From: Megalonaias nervosa
Lineage: Eukaryota > Mollusca > Bivalvia > Unionida > Unionidae
Assembly (NCBI GenBank): GCA_016617855.1
Contig: JAECUM010000809.1
Location: 105,206 to 169,205, forward strand
DNA length: 64,000 nt
Reading direction: 5' to 3'
A program made the position numbers and the translations under genes. Under the pieces are notes generated by a model, which ran no database searches, was not told where the DNA came from, and saw only the letters and a list, made by a program, of their open reading frames with translations. This document shows, one piece after another, positions 1 to 12,309 of the stretch; within the stretch, counting starts at the first letter, position 1, and each line of letters starts with the position of its first letter.

Positions 1-476
1 GTTCCAGCCCAATGACTACTTTGTAGATCAAGTGAATAATCGTAAAAAAAGTCTCTTCTCAAATTATCCAAATACAACATCAAACACATCTGCAGACTGA
101 TTTCAACGTATGAAATAAGAATCCGAAATAGGAATGAATCCGAAATAGCGACGAATTCGATTGTTCAGTTCTCCCCTTATGTACGCTTTCACGAGTCTAT
201 TACATCTATATGTCGCAATAAAACCCATGTGACAGATCTTACTACTCAATATAATGTTTCAAAATACCTATTCCCACCCAAAAGGAAATAACTTAATTTT
301 CCTAAGATCCCACCAGACCCGACCTGCCAATGAGAAATTACCCCAAACGTGTCAACAGGTGTTATTATTAGAAACATGAAAACATCTATTTATAGATCCT
401 ATGTAATCTAAAGGCATTCTAAAATCTTAAATTAAAATTTATACTCGTGTACAAAATTGGCTAATGTAATATCTTC

Positions 477-478
<2 letters not shown>
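1..478. other. No recognisable gene
   Basis: AT-rich DNA in which I see no coding region or repeat family. Confidence 0.5.

Positions 479-557
<79 letters not shown>
479..557. repeat. (TG)n(TA)n compound microsatellite
   Basis: A pure TG run passes directly into a TA run. It has no coding potential. Confidence 0.97.
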
Positions 558-560
<3 letters not shown>

Positions 561-699
561 GATTTCTTTCATAGGAATCCGGAATGACTGTTGATAGATG
601 AGAATTAGTTACCAGGTCGTCATGCGAGTGTGTCTGCTACGCACGAGTGCATATAGCACCGATTCAGTCGCATCAATTTTTGGTGATGCGTGCTTAGTC

Positions 700-780
700 G
701 TGAAGGAATATGGACTGGTGCGTGCAGGCAAGGCGATGGGTGCGGTTTACCCGCGGACCTGGGTTCGAATTTCCGTAGAG
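700..780 (+). repeat. Possible tRNA-derived SINE fragment (B-box only)
   Basis: A pol III B-box-like word (GGTTCGAATTTCC) lies near 762-774, downstream of a GC-richer stretch. No convincing A box or cloverleaf could be drawn, so a functional tRNA is unlikely. It may be a decayed SINE head. Confidence 0.25.
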
Positions 781-911
781 TACGAATTAAAAATTCTCTA
801 ACTTTTATGATACTATTATTTGTATTAAATATTAATTCTGCCTACCCTTATCAAGCATTCTTCTATAGAATACAGGGATAGCACTTTCCGTTCTGTGTGG
901 TGTATATTTAT

Positions 912-914
<3 letters not shown>

Positions 915-983
<69 letters not shown>
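915..983. repeat. (TC)n(TA)n compound microsatellite
   Basis: A pure TC run is followed by a TA run. Confidence 0.97.
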
Positions 984-3346
984 CACCAATATTATTGATA
1001 GCTATAGATGAAATTCTGTTCGAAGGATTTCACATCTATGCAGGCGGTTACTTAACCGTCCTTGTTATTTGAGTTTAAGGTTAGATTTACTATTATATAT
1101 AAAAAGTAATGGATTGGTTTTGAGGTTGCGAAATTTAAAGATGGTGGGTTAGACGGATGCTAACGTCAATAGTGATTTTGTTCCAATTGTCGACGGATAT
1201 TTGCGCCATAGTGGTGTTACTGGACCCTCGTATAAAATGAAGTATAACCTTGTTAAACGCCAATAAAAATTGATACCTGGAATCACTCTAATTTGCCAAT
1301 ACCAACTCGAGGTCAGCTAGGCGTACTAGCATTAGCATGTGAAAACACCCATCTTTGGCGGCAGCACCAGGTGCGAAAACACTCTGGGATTATTTCTACA
1401 ATAGCAAAGTGGAATTCACCGCAGTATCCACCGTATTCACCAATGAATATGTTACACCAACATTAACTCAACTGAGACAAATAAAAATCTCAACTGTTAT
1501 TCAGCAAGGTCACGCTTGTTCGGGTAACAATTACTTGACAAAGACGATTCGGTGTGTTTTGAAATTAACAGGGCGCTAGACGTACAGAGAGCACATTTGA
1601 TGGAGATTTAAATACCACAAGAGAAGATATATTCTGTGAACGGTTGGCAGGTGTACTAGTAAAATAGGGTAATTTGCTAGAAGTGTGTGTGCTTATTGCA
1701 CCTAAGCGTGATGAGTCAGGATAAGACTCGATATCGCGCATGTGTACTACGCGAATGCAGTGTTTATACAAGAAATTCATAAACGAAATAAGATGGACCC
1801 TCAATGTTGCCGATGTGAAAAAATAATAGAAGCAGAGCAACAGCTGCATGATGAAATCACCAAGAGAACCGCGTTGATCGTGAAATACTGACGCGTTTGT
1901 TTGGTTGTGGATGCTATTTTGTGGGCCTGCCGCGGCAACTGTTGGTCTATGTGTGCATGGAATTGCAACAACAACCATCATAGTTGCACCAATCAGAATT
2001 ACTGTAAGATGCTTCAGCTAGTTAATAAGAATTTTCAATATAGGAAACACTTTTTAAAATTTCCTAATGGCCTACTAATATATATCAAATGAAATTCTTT
2101 TCCTATCTAAATTATATTTTGATGGCGTTAGAGGGTCATTTGGGGAGAATTTTAGATCTTTTTCAACACAACGCCATTTGACCCATTCTAAAACTTTTGT
2201 ATTCACTTGTATTAATTCAAATGTGTCACTCTTTTGGATAGTCAATAGTGTATTAGAACCTGATCTTATCTCTACTGCTATTTTCCTGTCTCATCATGAA
2301 TATACACTTAATCAATATAAGCGGATTTTGTACCAAAATTAGTGCGTAAACCAATTACTTAACGCCAACACTGAATATCCACCATGACTTCTTTTTAAGT
2401 TGATTTTCTTGTTTCGCAAACTGACACCACAGCATCTACTGAAAGTTTAAAAAAATTTTCTGGCATTTGAAAAACTACAGATAGGCCATATCCACTATAA
2501 ATCAACTGCAATGCATGCACACATGTCTCTAGTCAGGACACTGATGATGTTTCAATTTTGGTAAACAAATTACACATAGCTAATATTTTCTCCATGAGTG
2601 TGGGTTTAATATTAGGATCAATAGAAGTAAACATATTTATTATTGTCTGGAACATATTTATTAAAATTCGCCAATAAATTCCCTAGACTACTCGATATTT
2701 ACCACATTCTATATTATAAGTTTAGTAACAGATTGTCCTAGAATGGAAACTTCCATTAAGTCATAGTACTTCCACAAAATGCTAATTGTGACCTAGGTCA
2801 AGTAGAGGGCTTTATCATCTTGTTTATCTAGGAATTATTCACTCGTGCTGTAAAATCATGAAGCAGGATCATTTGTATTATTGCAGGGTTGCATCTAGGA
2901 TATGATAAATATGGGTAATTTCCCCCACTGAATCTGAAAGGGGGGGGGGGCAACTTAGCCGGGGTGGGAGGAGCTTTCCAGTATGGTGTAAAAAAACTCA
3001 ATGTATTCAAAAGAGCAATAGCCAGTATAATAAGTGCATTAAATGCATATCATGTCTTCTGTATATTATAGTGTAACACTTAAAACTGAAACCAAAGTCT
3101 TATGTTTTCTAATAACAATATTCTATCTACACACTAACCATTAAATAATCAAACCAAAGACTGCAAATAGTGTCACTCCTCTGGCCAATCTTAAAAAACA
3201 GCGTCATGTGCTTCCTGCGTGCCACATGCTCAATTCTGATTGGTTACAAATTCATACTAAGAAAGATCAGAAGAGCAGATATTTTCCTTTCATGGATGAG
3301 AAAAAACAATTTTTAAGGAAAAGTCCAAAGCTCAAAATGAATAAGG

Positions 3347-3347
<1 letters not shown>
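984..3347. other. Gene-free stretch
   Basis: Short ORFs here (for example minus strand 1565-1981) show no recognisable motif and have no supporting context. A G homopolymer lies at 2941-2950. I see nothing annotatable. Confidence 0.45.

Positions 3348-3419
<72 letters not shown>
3348..3419. repeat. (TA)n microsatellite
   Basis: About 70 bp of pure AT dinucleotide. It creates spurious Tyr-Ile ORFs on both strands. Confidence 0.97.
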
Positions 3420-3422
<3 letters not shown>

Positions 3423-3538
3423 TTTCTATAACAGTTAACTCATAACTGAAACATATATACATCTGCATCCAGACTGACTGTAATTGTGACTGCATTATTC
3501 TGCAAATATGATCACCATTTCCTAAATAGCCTCCTGTC

Positions 3539-5042
3539 CTACCTCATCCTCCACTTTACCAATGCCTTGTTAAAGTTGAAGTCTTTCAGAGGAGGTTCTT
3601 CAGTTGAAATCATCACGAGTCTGCTGAGAACCCTTTCGTCTAGACGGCTTCTTCCTGCAGTTTTGGTTCGATCTTGCTTGCTGAATCCTCTCTCACAGTC
3701 AGCGGTTTGATATGTCATAACCAAGGCCACTGATGCTAACTGAAGAAGATTTGGAAATGTGTCCGCATGATGTTGATGCACAATCTGCCAGAGTCCGCAC
3801 ATTTTGTCTCTAGGGTACATTTCTCTTTTAATGATAGTCTTGGCAAGAGACCACTCTGTTAGAACATGTTTTGGGTCACACAAAGGGGGACTGATAGCTT
3901 CTTTTGATTTCTTCTCCTGACCAAAATGATCACAGAGAATTTTTATCTTGTCATAACCATACAATTTCTTGTTCTTCGGAAGATAGGAATGTGAGGTTAC
4001 GTAGACCAAGAACCTCAAATGCTGTTGCCACCCGTGTGCTGCTCTTCGGAAATCTTGCAGCCATTTACACCTGCAAATTTGTAACAAACTCGTGGCGAAG
4101 GTTAGACACATCATCTGAAACTTTTTTCAATGTGCTCCTGTGTAACTTGAGTTCGACACCATTGTAAGTGATTTTAGTTTTGTCTCCATCCTTAGATGAT
4201 TTCGATTTTTCAGACATACAGGTCTGGTGATAGGAGTTTCCCGTGTCTGCTTTCCATAAGGTATAATTCAAAATACCAAGTGCTGGTGACACAACTGCTA
4301 TATCCAAGTCAGATTTCTGAAAAAGCATATTTAGCTGTGCTAAGTGAGGTATGATATCCATCATAATATTCATGGATGCCACAAATATGTAGTCTGTGAG
4401 TTTATTCAACAAGTCTTGACACTCTTTTGTTTTGTTATTCTTTTTGAAATAATTCACGAGAGCCCCCCAGCTGTGAAAAATTGCATATAGTGCATCATAA
4501 AATGACAGCCATCTAATTGCATGCACCTCGTTGACTTTCAGTTGATTACTGTCCAGAACGTTCTGGATTTCCTTCAATTCAGCTGTTCTGTTGGCAGATT
4601 TATTTAAAAAATAGTACAGGTTTTTAACTGTGCCTTCAAAGGTTTCCTTGAGGTACGGAATGTTTTTCGATGCATGAGAGGTACACAAATTCAATCTATA
4701 AGTCATACAGTGAATGCTGATCAAGTGAGGGCTTTTCTCCTTGAACCGTGTTGCTACACTACTTTTGCGACTTGTCATCACTGATGCCCCATCACTACCA
4801 AACCAACAACGTTTTTTTAAGAGGAATCTCCTTCTTTTCCAAGAACTGGACAACTTCTTTGAAAAGAACTTCAGCAGTGTGTGATTAGCCTTCCACTGAC
4901 ACATTACCAAGAAAATGAGTTGTAGAAACAAACATGGTTGGTTCAATGATTCTGGCATAAATGATCAGCTTCTTGGTATTTGGTATTTGAAATGTCTGTA
5001 CTCTCATCAGTTAAGATGCTTATGAATGGACTACATCGTACT
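3539..5042 (-). pseudogene. ZNF862-like hAT-derived protein, main exon (frameshifted)
   Basis: Minus-strand coding sequence of the hAT-derived family that includes vertebrate ZNF862/KIAA0543-like proteins. Going downstream from about 5040 it shows a DESTDIS-type motif (~5015-4995), then a GSDGASVMTSRKS block with a following SIHC motif (~4800-4710), then a long helical transposase region. The C-terminal hAT dimerisation domain follows at 3539-3760 and includes TADCERGFSKQDRTKT. The reading frame changes at about 4950-4900 and again near 4070, so three frames are needed. The segment begins after a probable splice acceptor and pairs with the exon at 6075-6707. It could be a domesticated host gene copy or a hAT transposon remnant. 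No terminal inverted repeats were seen around it. Confidence 0.75.
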
Positions 5043-5128
5043 TTCTGCATTAACTCAGACTATCACTACTGCTATGCAATCCTGGAAAAAAATAAAGCTC
5101 GATGATAAATCAAAGTATGAAAGTATTC

Positions 5129-5130
5129 TT

Positions 5131-5161
<31 letters not shown>

Positions 5162-5178
5162 TTATTATTATTATTATT
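5129..5178. repeat. (CTT)n(ATT)n microsatellite
   Basis: A trinucleotide run switches from CTT to ATT. It is the source of short Leu/Ile and Arg ORFs. Confidence 0.95.
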
Positions 5179-5367
5179 AAAGTATTTGAGAAATGTAAAA
5201 CAAATATATTAAAAAAAACCCAAATTAAAATGATCAAAATCAGATGCAAATTCTGCAAGAACTTTAACCTAAGACCATGGAGTGTCTCAGGATGTTGCTT
5301 TTGATAATTCGGTCCTCGTTTTAAGAAATCCCGTCAAGGTGTTTAAATGCTAAAATAATATGGCATT

Positions 5368-5372
<5 letters not shown>

Positions 5373-5408
<36 letters not shown>
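5373..5408. repeat. (TC)n microsatellite
   Basis: A pure TC run. Confidence 0.95.
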
Positions 5409-5412
<4 letters not shown>

Positions 5413-6074
5413 TAATTAAAGTCATTCAATTATAGTAATGAAGGAAGTAATTATGCCTGTCTGTATAAGACGATATTAAAAACAAAAAACGTTGGTATTA
5501 TATACATCATTGATGGGTCCCTATATCTAGTTGTGATATAATCAGATCAGGGTCAGTGTCATTTGCTGCAATGATCATCAGAGCAAATAATAATAATAAC
5601 TTATTTGCTAAAGCATTATGTAAGTTTCAAGCGGTGGAATTTGTCTGACTACTGTACCTAACGGTATCACGATGTCGACAGCAACTCCTTACATGTTAGG
5701 AAATTATTCAAACAACAGCGGCTGTATCATCATTTCAAACACACGAAAACCCGTTACAGTGATACTGAAATGTGGCCTATCTAGACAGCAAAGAATTTCA
5801 TGACAAAAGAAACAGGTACCAATAACCCCGATTGATTAAAAAAAAGAAAAACTTTATCCACCATTAAACGTTGACAGGAAGTTAAGACGACGAGCTACCG
5901 AATGCATTTTCATTGGTCGATCACGATGATTGGTGCTATTTTTAGTAACACAGGGATTCCTCAAAATATGCACTGATCGAAACCTAACTGATCATGTTTT
6001 GGTTGCTTGTTAGTATATACCATTTTTCCATCTAAATTTCAAAAGAAAAATGTAAATAAAATAAAAGAACTTAC

Positions 6075-6707
6075 CTGAAATTCCTCTACAGAAGCCCTTG
6101 ACGAATATGTTGCGTTTCCTCCTACTCTCATGTTGCCAACACCAACACCCAGAAAGTCAACAAAATCCAACAGTGAGCCATATTTTAGAGAAGCAATATT
6201 CTCCTTCACCAAGTAATAGGCAACTGACATAGCATGAATAATTGATTCAGATTTCTTGCTGATAGCTGTCATGCATTTAGTTTTAAGATTTTCACTTAGT
6301 TTCAAATCCTGAATCGCCTGTTTGTGAGCTGGTAATTCAACATGTCTGTCAAGGGTTGATGTCCTGAAATTAGCATTTCCAAGTGTGAAAGAATTATTTT
6401 TTGCCAGTTTTTACATACCATCTGCAAAGCATCTCATTTTTTCATTCATTTCCAGCCATGGTCGATTTTGTTTCCAGTCTGAATTGAAAGAGTACTTTTT
6501 TTTTCTTGGCGTTAGATGGACCCTTACTTTCGTCGCTGCCATCTTTAAGCACATCATCACTAGCATCATCCGATACGGGATTAGCCCGAAGAAGTGTTTG
6601 TTCGCTGTCACTGTGTCTACTGAAAGAAACTTCTGCACCCTGACTGTTATTAGAAGTGTTACTGCTAATATAATGAGAAAGTGTCGAGTTTTAACTGATT
6701 TTGCCAT
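6075..6707 (-). pseudogene. ZNF862-like hAT-derived protein, 5' exon
   Basis: The minus strand shows the N-terminal part of the same family as 3539-5042. A short basic stretch leads into NSDWKQNRPWLEMNEKMR (the KW/PWL segment preceding the TTF/BED-like zinc-finger entry). Further on come an HVELPAHK-type zinc-finger tail and a helical segment with MSVAYYLVKENIAS. The coding sequence ends at a consensus splice donor (CAG|GTAAGT) at about 6075. An in-frame stop interrupts the join between the PWL block and the zinc-finger tail, and the frame shifts around 6410-6300, so this copy is probably not functional. Confidence 0.65.
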
Positions 6708-7600
6708 TTAACACGTTGTCCCGCCAAGCCAGGCTCTGTATCAAACGTGCTCTTCTGACCTTTCTTATTAACCAGTCAGAAGAATTGAGCACATAACACA
6801 TCGCTATGGATTTCTCAAATATGTAAGATAATACATAGAACTTGAAAATTCCAAAACAAAGTGAATGTAAATTTTTAAAAAAAAAGTTTTCTGAAATATT
6901 TTAGAGAAATTCGTATCCCGTACACGAGCCATTAATTTTCTATTACGACTCTACGGTCTTAAGCTAAGTAAAAGGAAAGAGTGAGAACCGAAAACTTTTC
7001 TGAACTTCAACAAATAATATATTTCCCTAGAATACAAAGTGAACATTTAAGATCAACTTACAGCAATGCGAAGTAAATCCCAAAATAGTCCAGAAACTTC
7101 TATCACTAGTCCTAATGAATAAAGTTCTCATTAAATTACAGTGGTGAACGAAATAAAATCCAACCCTGAAGGCGTTGGTGTGCCTGTAGTCTTGAACGTA
7201 ATAATATGCCAATAGCCTGAAGTGTGAGGATGTACTAATATATTCCATTTAATTACAATAATATAATCCAAGATGTCTTTGTCTGAATTCACTATAATTC
7301 CAAATGAATATTTCTGACATAGAATATTATTGAGCACTTTGTAATTCCAGAGAATAATAATTTGAGTCAATAAATTGCAGCCCAAATCAAAATACTGAAC
7401 ACAATAACAGGGTTTCATCTAGGACGCGCGACCGTGCAAATCCCCCCCCCCAAAAAAAAATTAAGATTTCCCGCAAGATTTTTAATCCTATGCGGGCAAA
7501 ATCGCGGGAAAAAATAAGAATTGTGCGCATTTTTTTCGTGAAGAATGCGTTATTTTATTTTATTTTTTTTTTTTTTTTGCTGTAAAATTCCCGGTTGTCA
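6708..7600. other. Gene-free stretch
   Basis: AT-rich DNA with homopolymer runs (C/A near 7441-7460, T near 7555-7578). No supported gene. Confidence 0.45.
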
Positions 7601-7639
7601 CTCTAGGCGAATATGTTGTACTTGTATTGTTGTAAATAC

Positions 7640-8190
7640 GTCACGTACTTCTTTGTGTCATGTGCTCAATTCTGAAAGTTTGGACGTTGAGACCTATCTA
7701 GATGTGCAAAAGGTCGAAACTTTAGAAAATGCTGCTCGTACAGCTGGCGATTATTTCTCGACTCACAAAGTTTCTTCTGTCAACAAGTCTTCGACTCAAC
7801 AGGTAATTGGTAAAAAGTCTTTTCAGGCTCATATGAGCACTTCTAAATCTCAGACTGACACAACTTGTAGGTATCAAGTTCTGATAAGATTGATCAGAAA
7901 GCCTTATCTCTTCTTACGTGTACCTATTGCAGGATGGATGGGTACTTTTTATTTATTATTACTAGAGAATGACCTAGCTGGAGATAAGGTTGTGGTTAAT
8001 CCACTTGTAACTGACAATCCTTGTTGGGATCAGAAAGTCAATTGAAAATGAAATCCCTGATTTATACCCAGCTTGCGCAGTTATTAGAGCTATAGCAAAG
8101 AAAGATTTTGAGAACGATGTTGATCAAAAAATTACTCCTTTGGCCAACACATTTATTGGTCAGTCTTTTGATAAGACCATTTGATTATGC
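7640..8190 (+). pseudogene. Gmr1-like Ty3/gypsy fragment (gag joined to protease end)
   Basis: This is a decayed retrotransposon segment. It carries a gag portion (LDVQKVETLENAARTAGDY... THKVSSVNKS, ~7680-7800), then the end of the aspartic protease (LENDLAGDKVVVNPLV, ~7965-8010), then the spacer before integrase (IPDLYPACA..., to ~8190). The gag zinc knuckle and protease catalytic motif are absent, so an internal deletion joined gag to the protease tail. The same blocks occur in the same order at 29.6-30.7 kb, which shows that both are copies of one family. The stop at 8043 and later frame changes make it non-functional. Confidence 0.75.
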
Positions 8191-8199
8191 AAGCAGTGA

Positions 8200-8545
8200 C
8201 CACGGAACCAAACTCACCAATAAGCGCGATTCCAAACATGTAAAAATATAGGACGTTTATGCTGGATCAAAAACAGTTCATTGATTCATTACAGATTTTG
8301 AATTCGTCCTTGGAGTGAGGAATCCAACGGTGGAAATCTTTCAAATTGCACGTAGGTATTGTCCCCAAGGAGCTAGTACCCCAAACTTTTATCTGCTAAT
8401 GAGGAAAGGTGTGTATCCTTAGAAGTAAATGAGCGACTGGGACAAATTTGCTGGAACTTGGTTGCCACCGATTGAAGCGTTTAATTCACATTGTCAGATG
8501 AACGTATTTTAGAAAAAGACTATGCTTTGTCAATGATAGGTTACA
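8200..8545 (+). pseudogene. PolB: Old Polinton-type DNA polymerase B fragment
   Basis: Translation around 8370-8530 gives LLMRKGVYP followed by MSDWDKF, LPPIEAFNSH and, in another frame, LSDERILEKDYALS. These correspond block for block to the younger polymerase in this window at 25,520-25,670 (LMKKKGIFPYEYIDKFE, LPTIDKFYSSL, SITDADYLHAV). Two tyrosine positions have become stops and there is at least one frameshift. Only the exonuclease-to-palm linker remains. It starts directly after the retrotransposon fragment. I infer a relic of an element older than the one at 12.6-27.1 kb. Confidence 0.6.
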
Positions 8546-8559
8546 GTCGTGACAGACTC

Positions 8560-8900
8560 CATGAGAAGACCTCACAGCGGGTTTTGAACAAACATTTGCA
8601 CCGCTGATTAAACCAACTTGAGAAACTGAGGAACATACCCAGGATATTAAAAAGGCAACGCAAGCGTGAGTAGAACTGGTGGCAGCACTAACGGGAACAG
8701 AAGAACTGAGTCCAGTGCATAAAATAGCTAAACGCATCAAGGATATCAAGAAAGCAACAAATGCAACTGAAGATTATTACACGCTTGCAAGAGATGGCAG
8801 GTCAAATAAAAAAAGACGTCGGAGAACTTGAAGAGACCGCCATCAAAGAAGTACTTCCACCACCTGAAGACCAGTGAATCATGGAAACACCAGAGCAAAA
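8560..8900 (+). pseudogene. Unidentified ORF remnants, likely of the old viral element
   Basis: Two overlapping frames show protein-like composition: one with LSPVHKIAKRIKDIKKA (~8710-8760) and one with MAGQIKKDVGELEETAIKEV (~8790-8850) ending in a proline-rich tail. Both are helical and Lys/Glu-rich. I do not recognise the family. Position between the polymerase scrap and the 9.0-9.86 kb homologue suggests the same old element. Confidence 0.3.
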
Positions 8901-8999
8901 CTTTAATTAAAAAAAAGTCGATAGTGGATCTTTGTAGACCCATTCAGTGTAGTTTATCTGCACACACACACACACACACCCTTTGGAAAGCTCTAAAGA

Positions 9000-9433
9000 T
9001 CAAAGAACCATCAGAGAACATAAAAAAGGTATAGGTCAAGTGGGTATACAGGGAATTTACTGGGTTAAAACAAGCCTCTTGTGAGCCGTTTGAGTATTAT
9101 AATGACATACTTAATTTGGCTAAAGTTGGAAAAGTTAATAAGGCAGATCAAAAACATTTTATGAGACTCTGGTACGGTGAAGAAGAAAATCAACCCCTGA
9201 AATTGAGGAAGACGAATATTCGGATCAAGCAGCCGCGCCTCAATCAAAACGGTTGCCTTCACCAGTAACATTTAGATGGAAATGTTTTTAAAAATAGCAA
9301 AGGACAAGAACAACAATCAAAACGAACACCTGAGTCCGCACAGAAAGATAACGAACAAATAAAAAAGTGGTTAGAGCAACAATATGTACCGGAATTTGGC
9401 ACACCAGGAGAACAAAACAATGGATTATAAAAG

Positions 9434-9518
<85 letters not shown>

Positions 9519-9860
9519 TGCAAAACAGTGGTATCAACAACAAACAGAACACAAATCTCGCAAAATGGAAGAACAACCGAAATGGATAGATGAAAAAATT
9601 AAAACGCTGGCAAAGCAACAGCTACGAAAACAACGAGAATGCTCCGATGTACTGTGTGATGTTAACGACCTTGCTGATCGATTGGAAATACTCGTGGATC
9701 AATTTGTGCCTGTAACTACGCACCAGACGTAGTTAATGAAGCCACCTCGATTTGTCTGCGGCTGCTCACCAATGACATCATGAACAGAAAACATTTAGCG
9801 CATTGATGCATGAACTTGTTGAACACATCAATGATGTACATTACTACGACACCAATGAAG
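9000..9860 (+). pseudogene. Old copy of the DRLEIL-family viral gene
   Basis: The 3' part encodes DVNDLADRLEILVDQ (~9657-9700), then in a shifted frame VVNEATSICLRLLTNDIM (~9730-9785). The intact-order element has the equivalent DLEAVDRLEILIGE and EIADICKRLFTNGIM at 15,280-15,400. An upstream block with YYNDILNLAKVGKVNKADQ (~9090-9150) is protein-like but I could not align it with confidence. A CA/CAA microsatellite (9437-9518) has expanded inside the gene. The function of the family is unknown to me. Its neighbours in both copies are virion genes. Confidence 0.55.
9437..9518. repeat. (CA)n(CAA)n microsatellite
   Basis: A pure CA run is followed by a CAA run. It creates the His-Thr and poly-Gln ORFs seen here, inside the decayed viral gene. 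Confidence 0.95.
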
Positions 9861-10900
9861 AGTTCAGAAGTTGTTTTGTGCAAAATACTTGCAGCAATGA
9901 AACAAGTTGTTGTAAATACAACACAGTGTTACCTCGATGATCACAATCTCATCAACTAAATCAGAATTCGGTGTGACTTTTCTACACCTGCTACCGCTTG
10001 GGAATCACGCTCACTTCGACCCCTTAGAGCATGAAAATACTTTTTGCACTTTTGGTTAATTTTGACATTTTATGATAAAACACTTCAAAACAGCCATTAT
10101 CGTACTGCGAAACAATTGGCACTATACTGCACCAGTATCTTATGAAATATTAAACTCATCAAAGTCATATCTGCATAAAGTGTGAAAACTATGCATAAAG
10201 GTGCTATGTGCATTGTTTACATGCATAAATGTTCTATTTGGCAAATAGCACAGTGATGCATTTAGTGAATGTGCCCATCTCTACACATAGACCCTCAGTA
10301 CGGTAAACTGACCAGTGTGGCTTCAAATTACAATTAATGGTGAGGTGAGAAACCTGGCTTATCAGCAGCGCACTAATTGGTTGTAAACTTCTTTTGTTTC
10401 AGCAATTTCATTACTTAGCTGTAAACGTCTTTTGCTATTTTAAAGTGGATATACAAACTAAACGGTTGTCTTGTAGAATATGGGTCAGCGAATATTATGG
10501 ATATTTTGAAGGTAAGTATTAAAGCATACCATTCATTTGTATTTTGCAAAATATAGTGACTCATTTATATTACATCAATATTAATATCCTGCATTTGTTG
10601 TTGCTTCTATTGTGTTCAGTTGCTTTCTTTAAAAATAAAACCAATTTGAAACAAAACAACAGTACACTATCATATTAATGCACTTCACATGCATATAATG
10701 ATCTACTTGTATTTGACATGCAATGACTAAAATATTATCGTAATGTTACAATATTTTATGTTACATGCAGGTGCAAGATGACGAGATGTCTGACAGGTCA
10801 GACAGTATAATTAATGCTGTCATTTATTAAATGGACACTCAAATGGGAAATGCAAATGAGAAAGCACGTCCTATAAATGATTCTAATAACCTCATTGATG
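9861..10900. other. Gene-free stretch
   Basis: AT-rich DNA with no motif or repeat that I recognise. Confidence 0.4.
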
Positions 10901-10904
10901 ATGT

Positions 10905-11115
10905 TGTTGTTGTTGTTGTTGTTGCTGTTGTAGGGTTTAACGCCATTTTTCAGCACAAGATAGGCTATACATGGCGGCCAGTATCACTGGTGGAGGAAGA
11001 ACCCTGGAAAACCCCGGGAAGAACCACCGACCCACGAGAAGCTACTGGCAGGCTTTCTCACATACCCACGTTAGCCGAGCCCGAGACTCGAACCCACGCA
11101 GACAGTGGCTCATTG
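10905..11115 (-). repeat. tRNA-derived SINE (head truncated)
   Basis: The minus strand carries a pol III B box (GGTTCGAGTCT, 11,094-11,084), then ~150 bp of body, then an (AAC)n tail at about 10,905-10,930. The sequence matches the copy at 32,860-33,099 along its whole body. That copy retains the tRNA-like head with the A box; this one ends near the B box. Confidence 0.75.
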
Positions 11116-11950
11116 ATGATGAGGGAGATGGCCAGTTTGAACCTTGGCCGTGTTTCGGAGAAGGATATGGAAGATTCTTGAAAAAGGCCAGTGTGAAGAT
11201 ATGGATGATACAAATGACGATAAGGATTACCAACAAACCCTCAAAAGATTATTTCATCTGATTCAAACATATCAGGGTCCTTCAACAGTGAAGTAAAAAC
11301 GTACCAAAAACAAGCGTGAAAGAAAAAGATAGGAAAGTCACTCAAAAGGAAACTGTTCAAATCCAAACATACACATCTACCTTCACGAGATCGTAAAGAC
11401 AAAATTAAAAGGAAATCATTAAAAGCAAGACAAACACGAAATGAATATAAGAAAGACACTAGTCTTAAGAAATCGCTAAGCTAACGAGCAAAAAGGCTAC
11501 ACAAGTTGAAACAAGTTATCAGAAACCACCCTATTAAGTGCTTTGACAACTTGCTTGCTTGCAAACGATATAAACGTGTTGCTGTTCCATTGATAGGGAT
11601 TGCTTCTTTGCAGCACTTAAGTTTCAAATGCAGAAAAATTTATCTACTGAAAAGTTTCAGAAGCAAATACCTGAGCACATTAAAAAAAAAACAAAAAACA
11701 TACACATTATATCTATTTTTACGGGATAATTGACCATCAGAGGAAGGACAATGCATTTTGCTTGCGAAGACTCAATCAAGAAGGGCCAATGAAACACAAG
11801 TATTTCAGACTGTATGCTATCAGCTGCAAGAAATATACTGAAAAGCCAAATGAAGATATTCTCAATTGAGATTATTTCTAATCCTGTGTATGACATAAAA
11901 CCTGACCTGACAGACTTGACCAACACATATATCTAGGATATCTGAAGATC
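11116..11950. other. Unassigned, Lys-rich reading frames
   Basis: Short frames at 11,300-11,700 are basic (for example SLKARQTRNEYKKDTS and HKLKQVIRNHPIKCFDNLL) and frame-broken. They could belong to the older viral element that flanks the young one, but I recognise no family. Confidence 0.3.
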
Positions 11951-12309
11951 AAAGGTGAAAAACATTATGACGGCATGGACAGCAGTGCAGAAAAATGAAA
12001 CACCAGTGGCAAAGGAGATAATATTAACACTTGGCAAACACCAGCTAAAGCAAGGCTGCGTAGTGGGCATGTTGATGTAACACTACATAAAGAGGAACCA
12101 TATGTGAGTCCCAAAAACTAAAGAATCTTTCCGAAAGAGAAACGAAACACCGGAGCTACGAAAAATGAATATTCCGAAGAACCCCACCCCCAAGAAAGTG
12201 ACTTCAGGTTCAAGAAATCTGGATATTTCATTGGCACAACTAAGATTTCAAATGCGTTTTGTCCAACCACGAAAGTCAGTACCAGAAATACGCAATACGC
12301 TGGTTGAAA

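Larger units (their letters stand above)
5043..6074 (-). other. Probable intron of the ZNF862-like gene
   Basis: This interval separates the two coding blocks. At its upstream border the minus strand reads CAG|GTAAGTTC (near 6075), a strong splice donor match. The interior is non-coding and contains microsatellites at 5129-5178 and 5373-5408. The acceptor near 5042 is inferred only from where the protein similarity resumes. Confidence 0.5.

Noticed and set aside
760..776. A tRNA gene at 700-780
   Set aside because: Only a B-box-like word is present; no cloverleaf pairing was found.
1565..1981. 138-codon minus-strand ORF as a gene
   Set aside because: No motif, no Kozak or splice context and low-complexity-free chance ORFs of this size occur in such DNA.
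9259..9618. ORFs with His-Thr, Cys-Val or poly-Gln runs
   Set aside because: They are translations of the CA/CAA microsatellite in several frames; only the flanking + strand part has a homologue.
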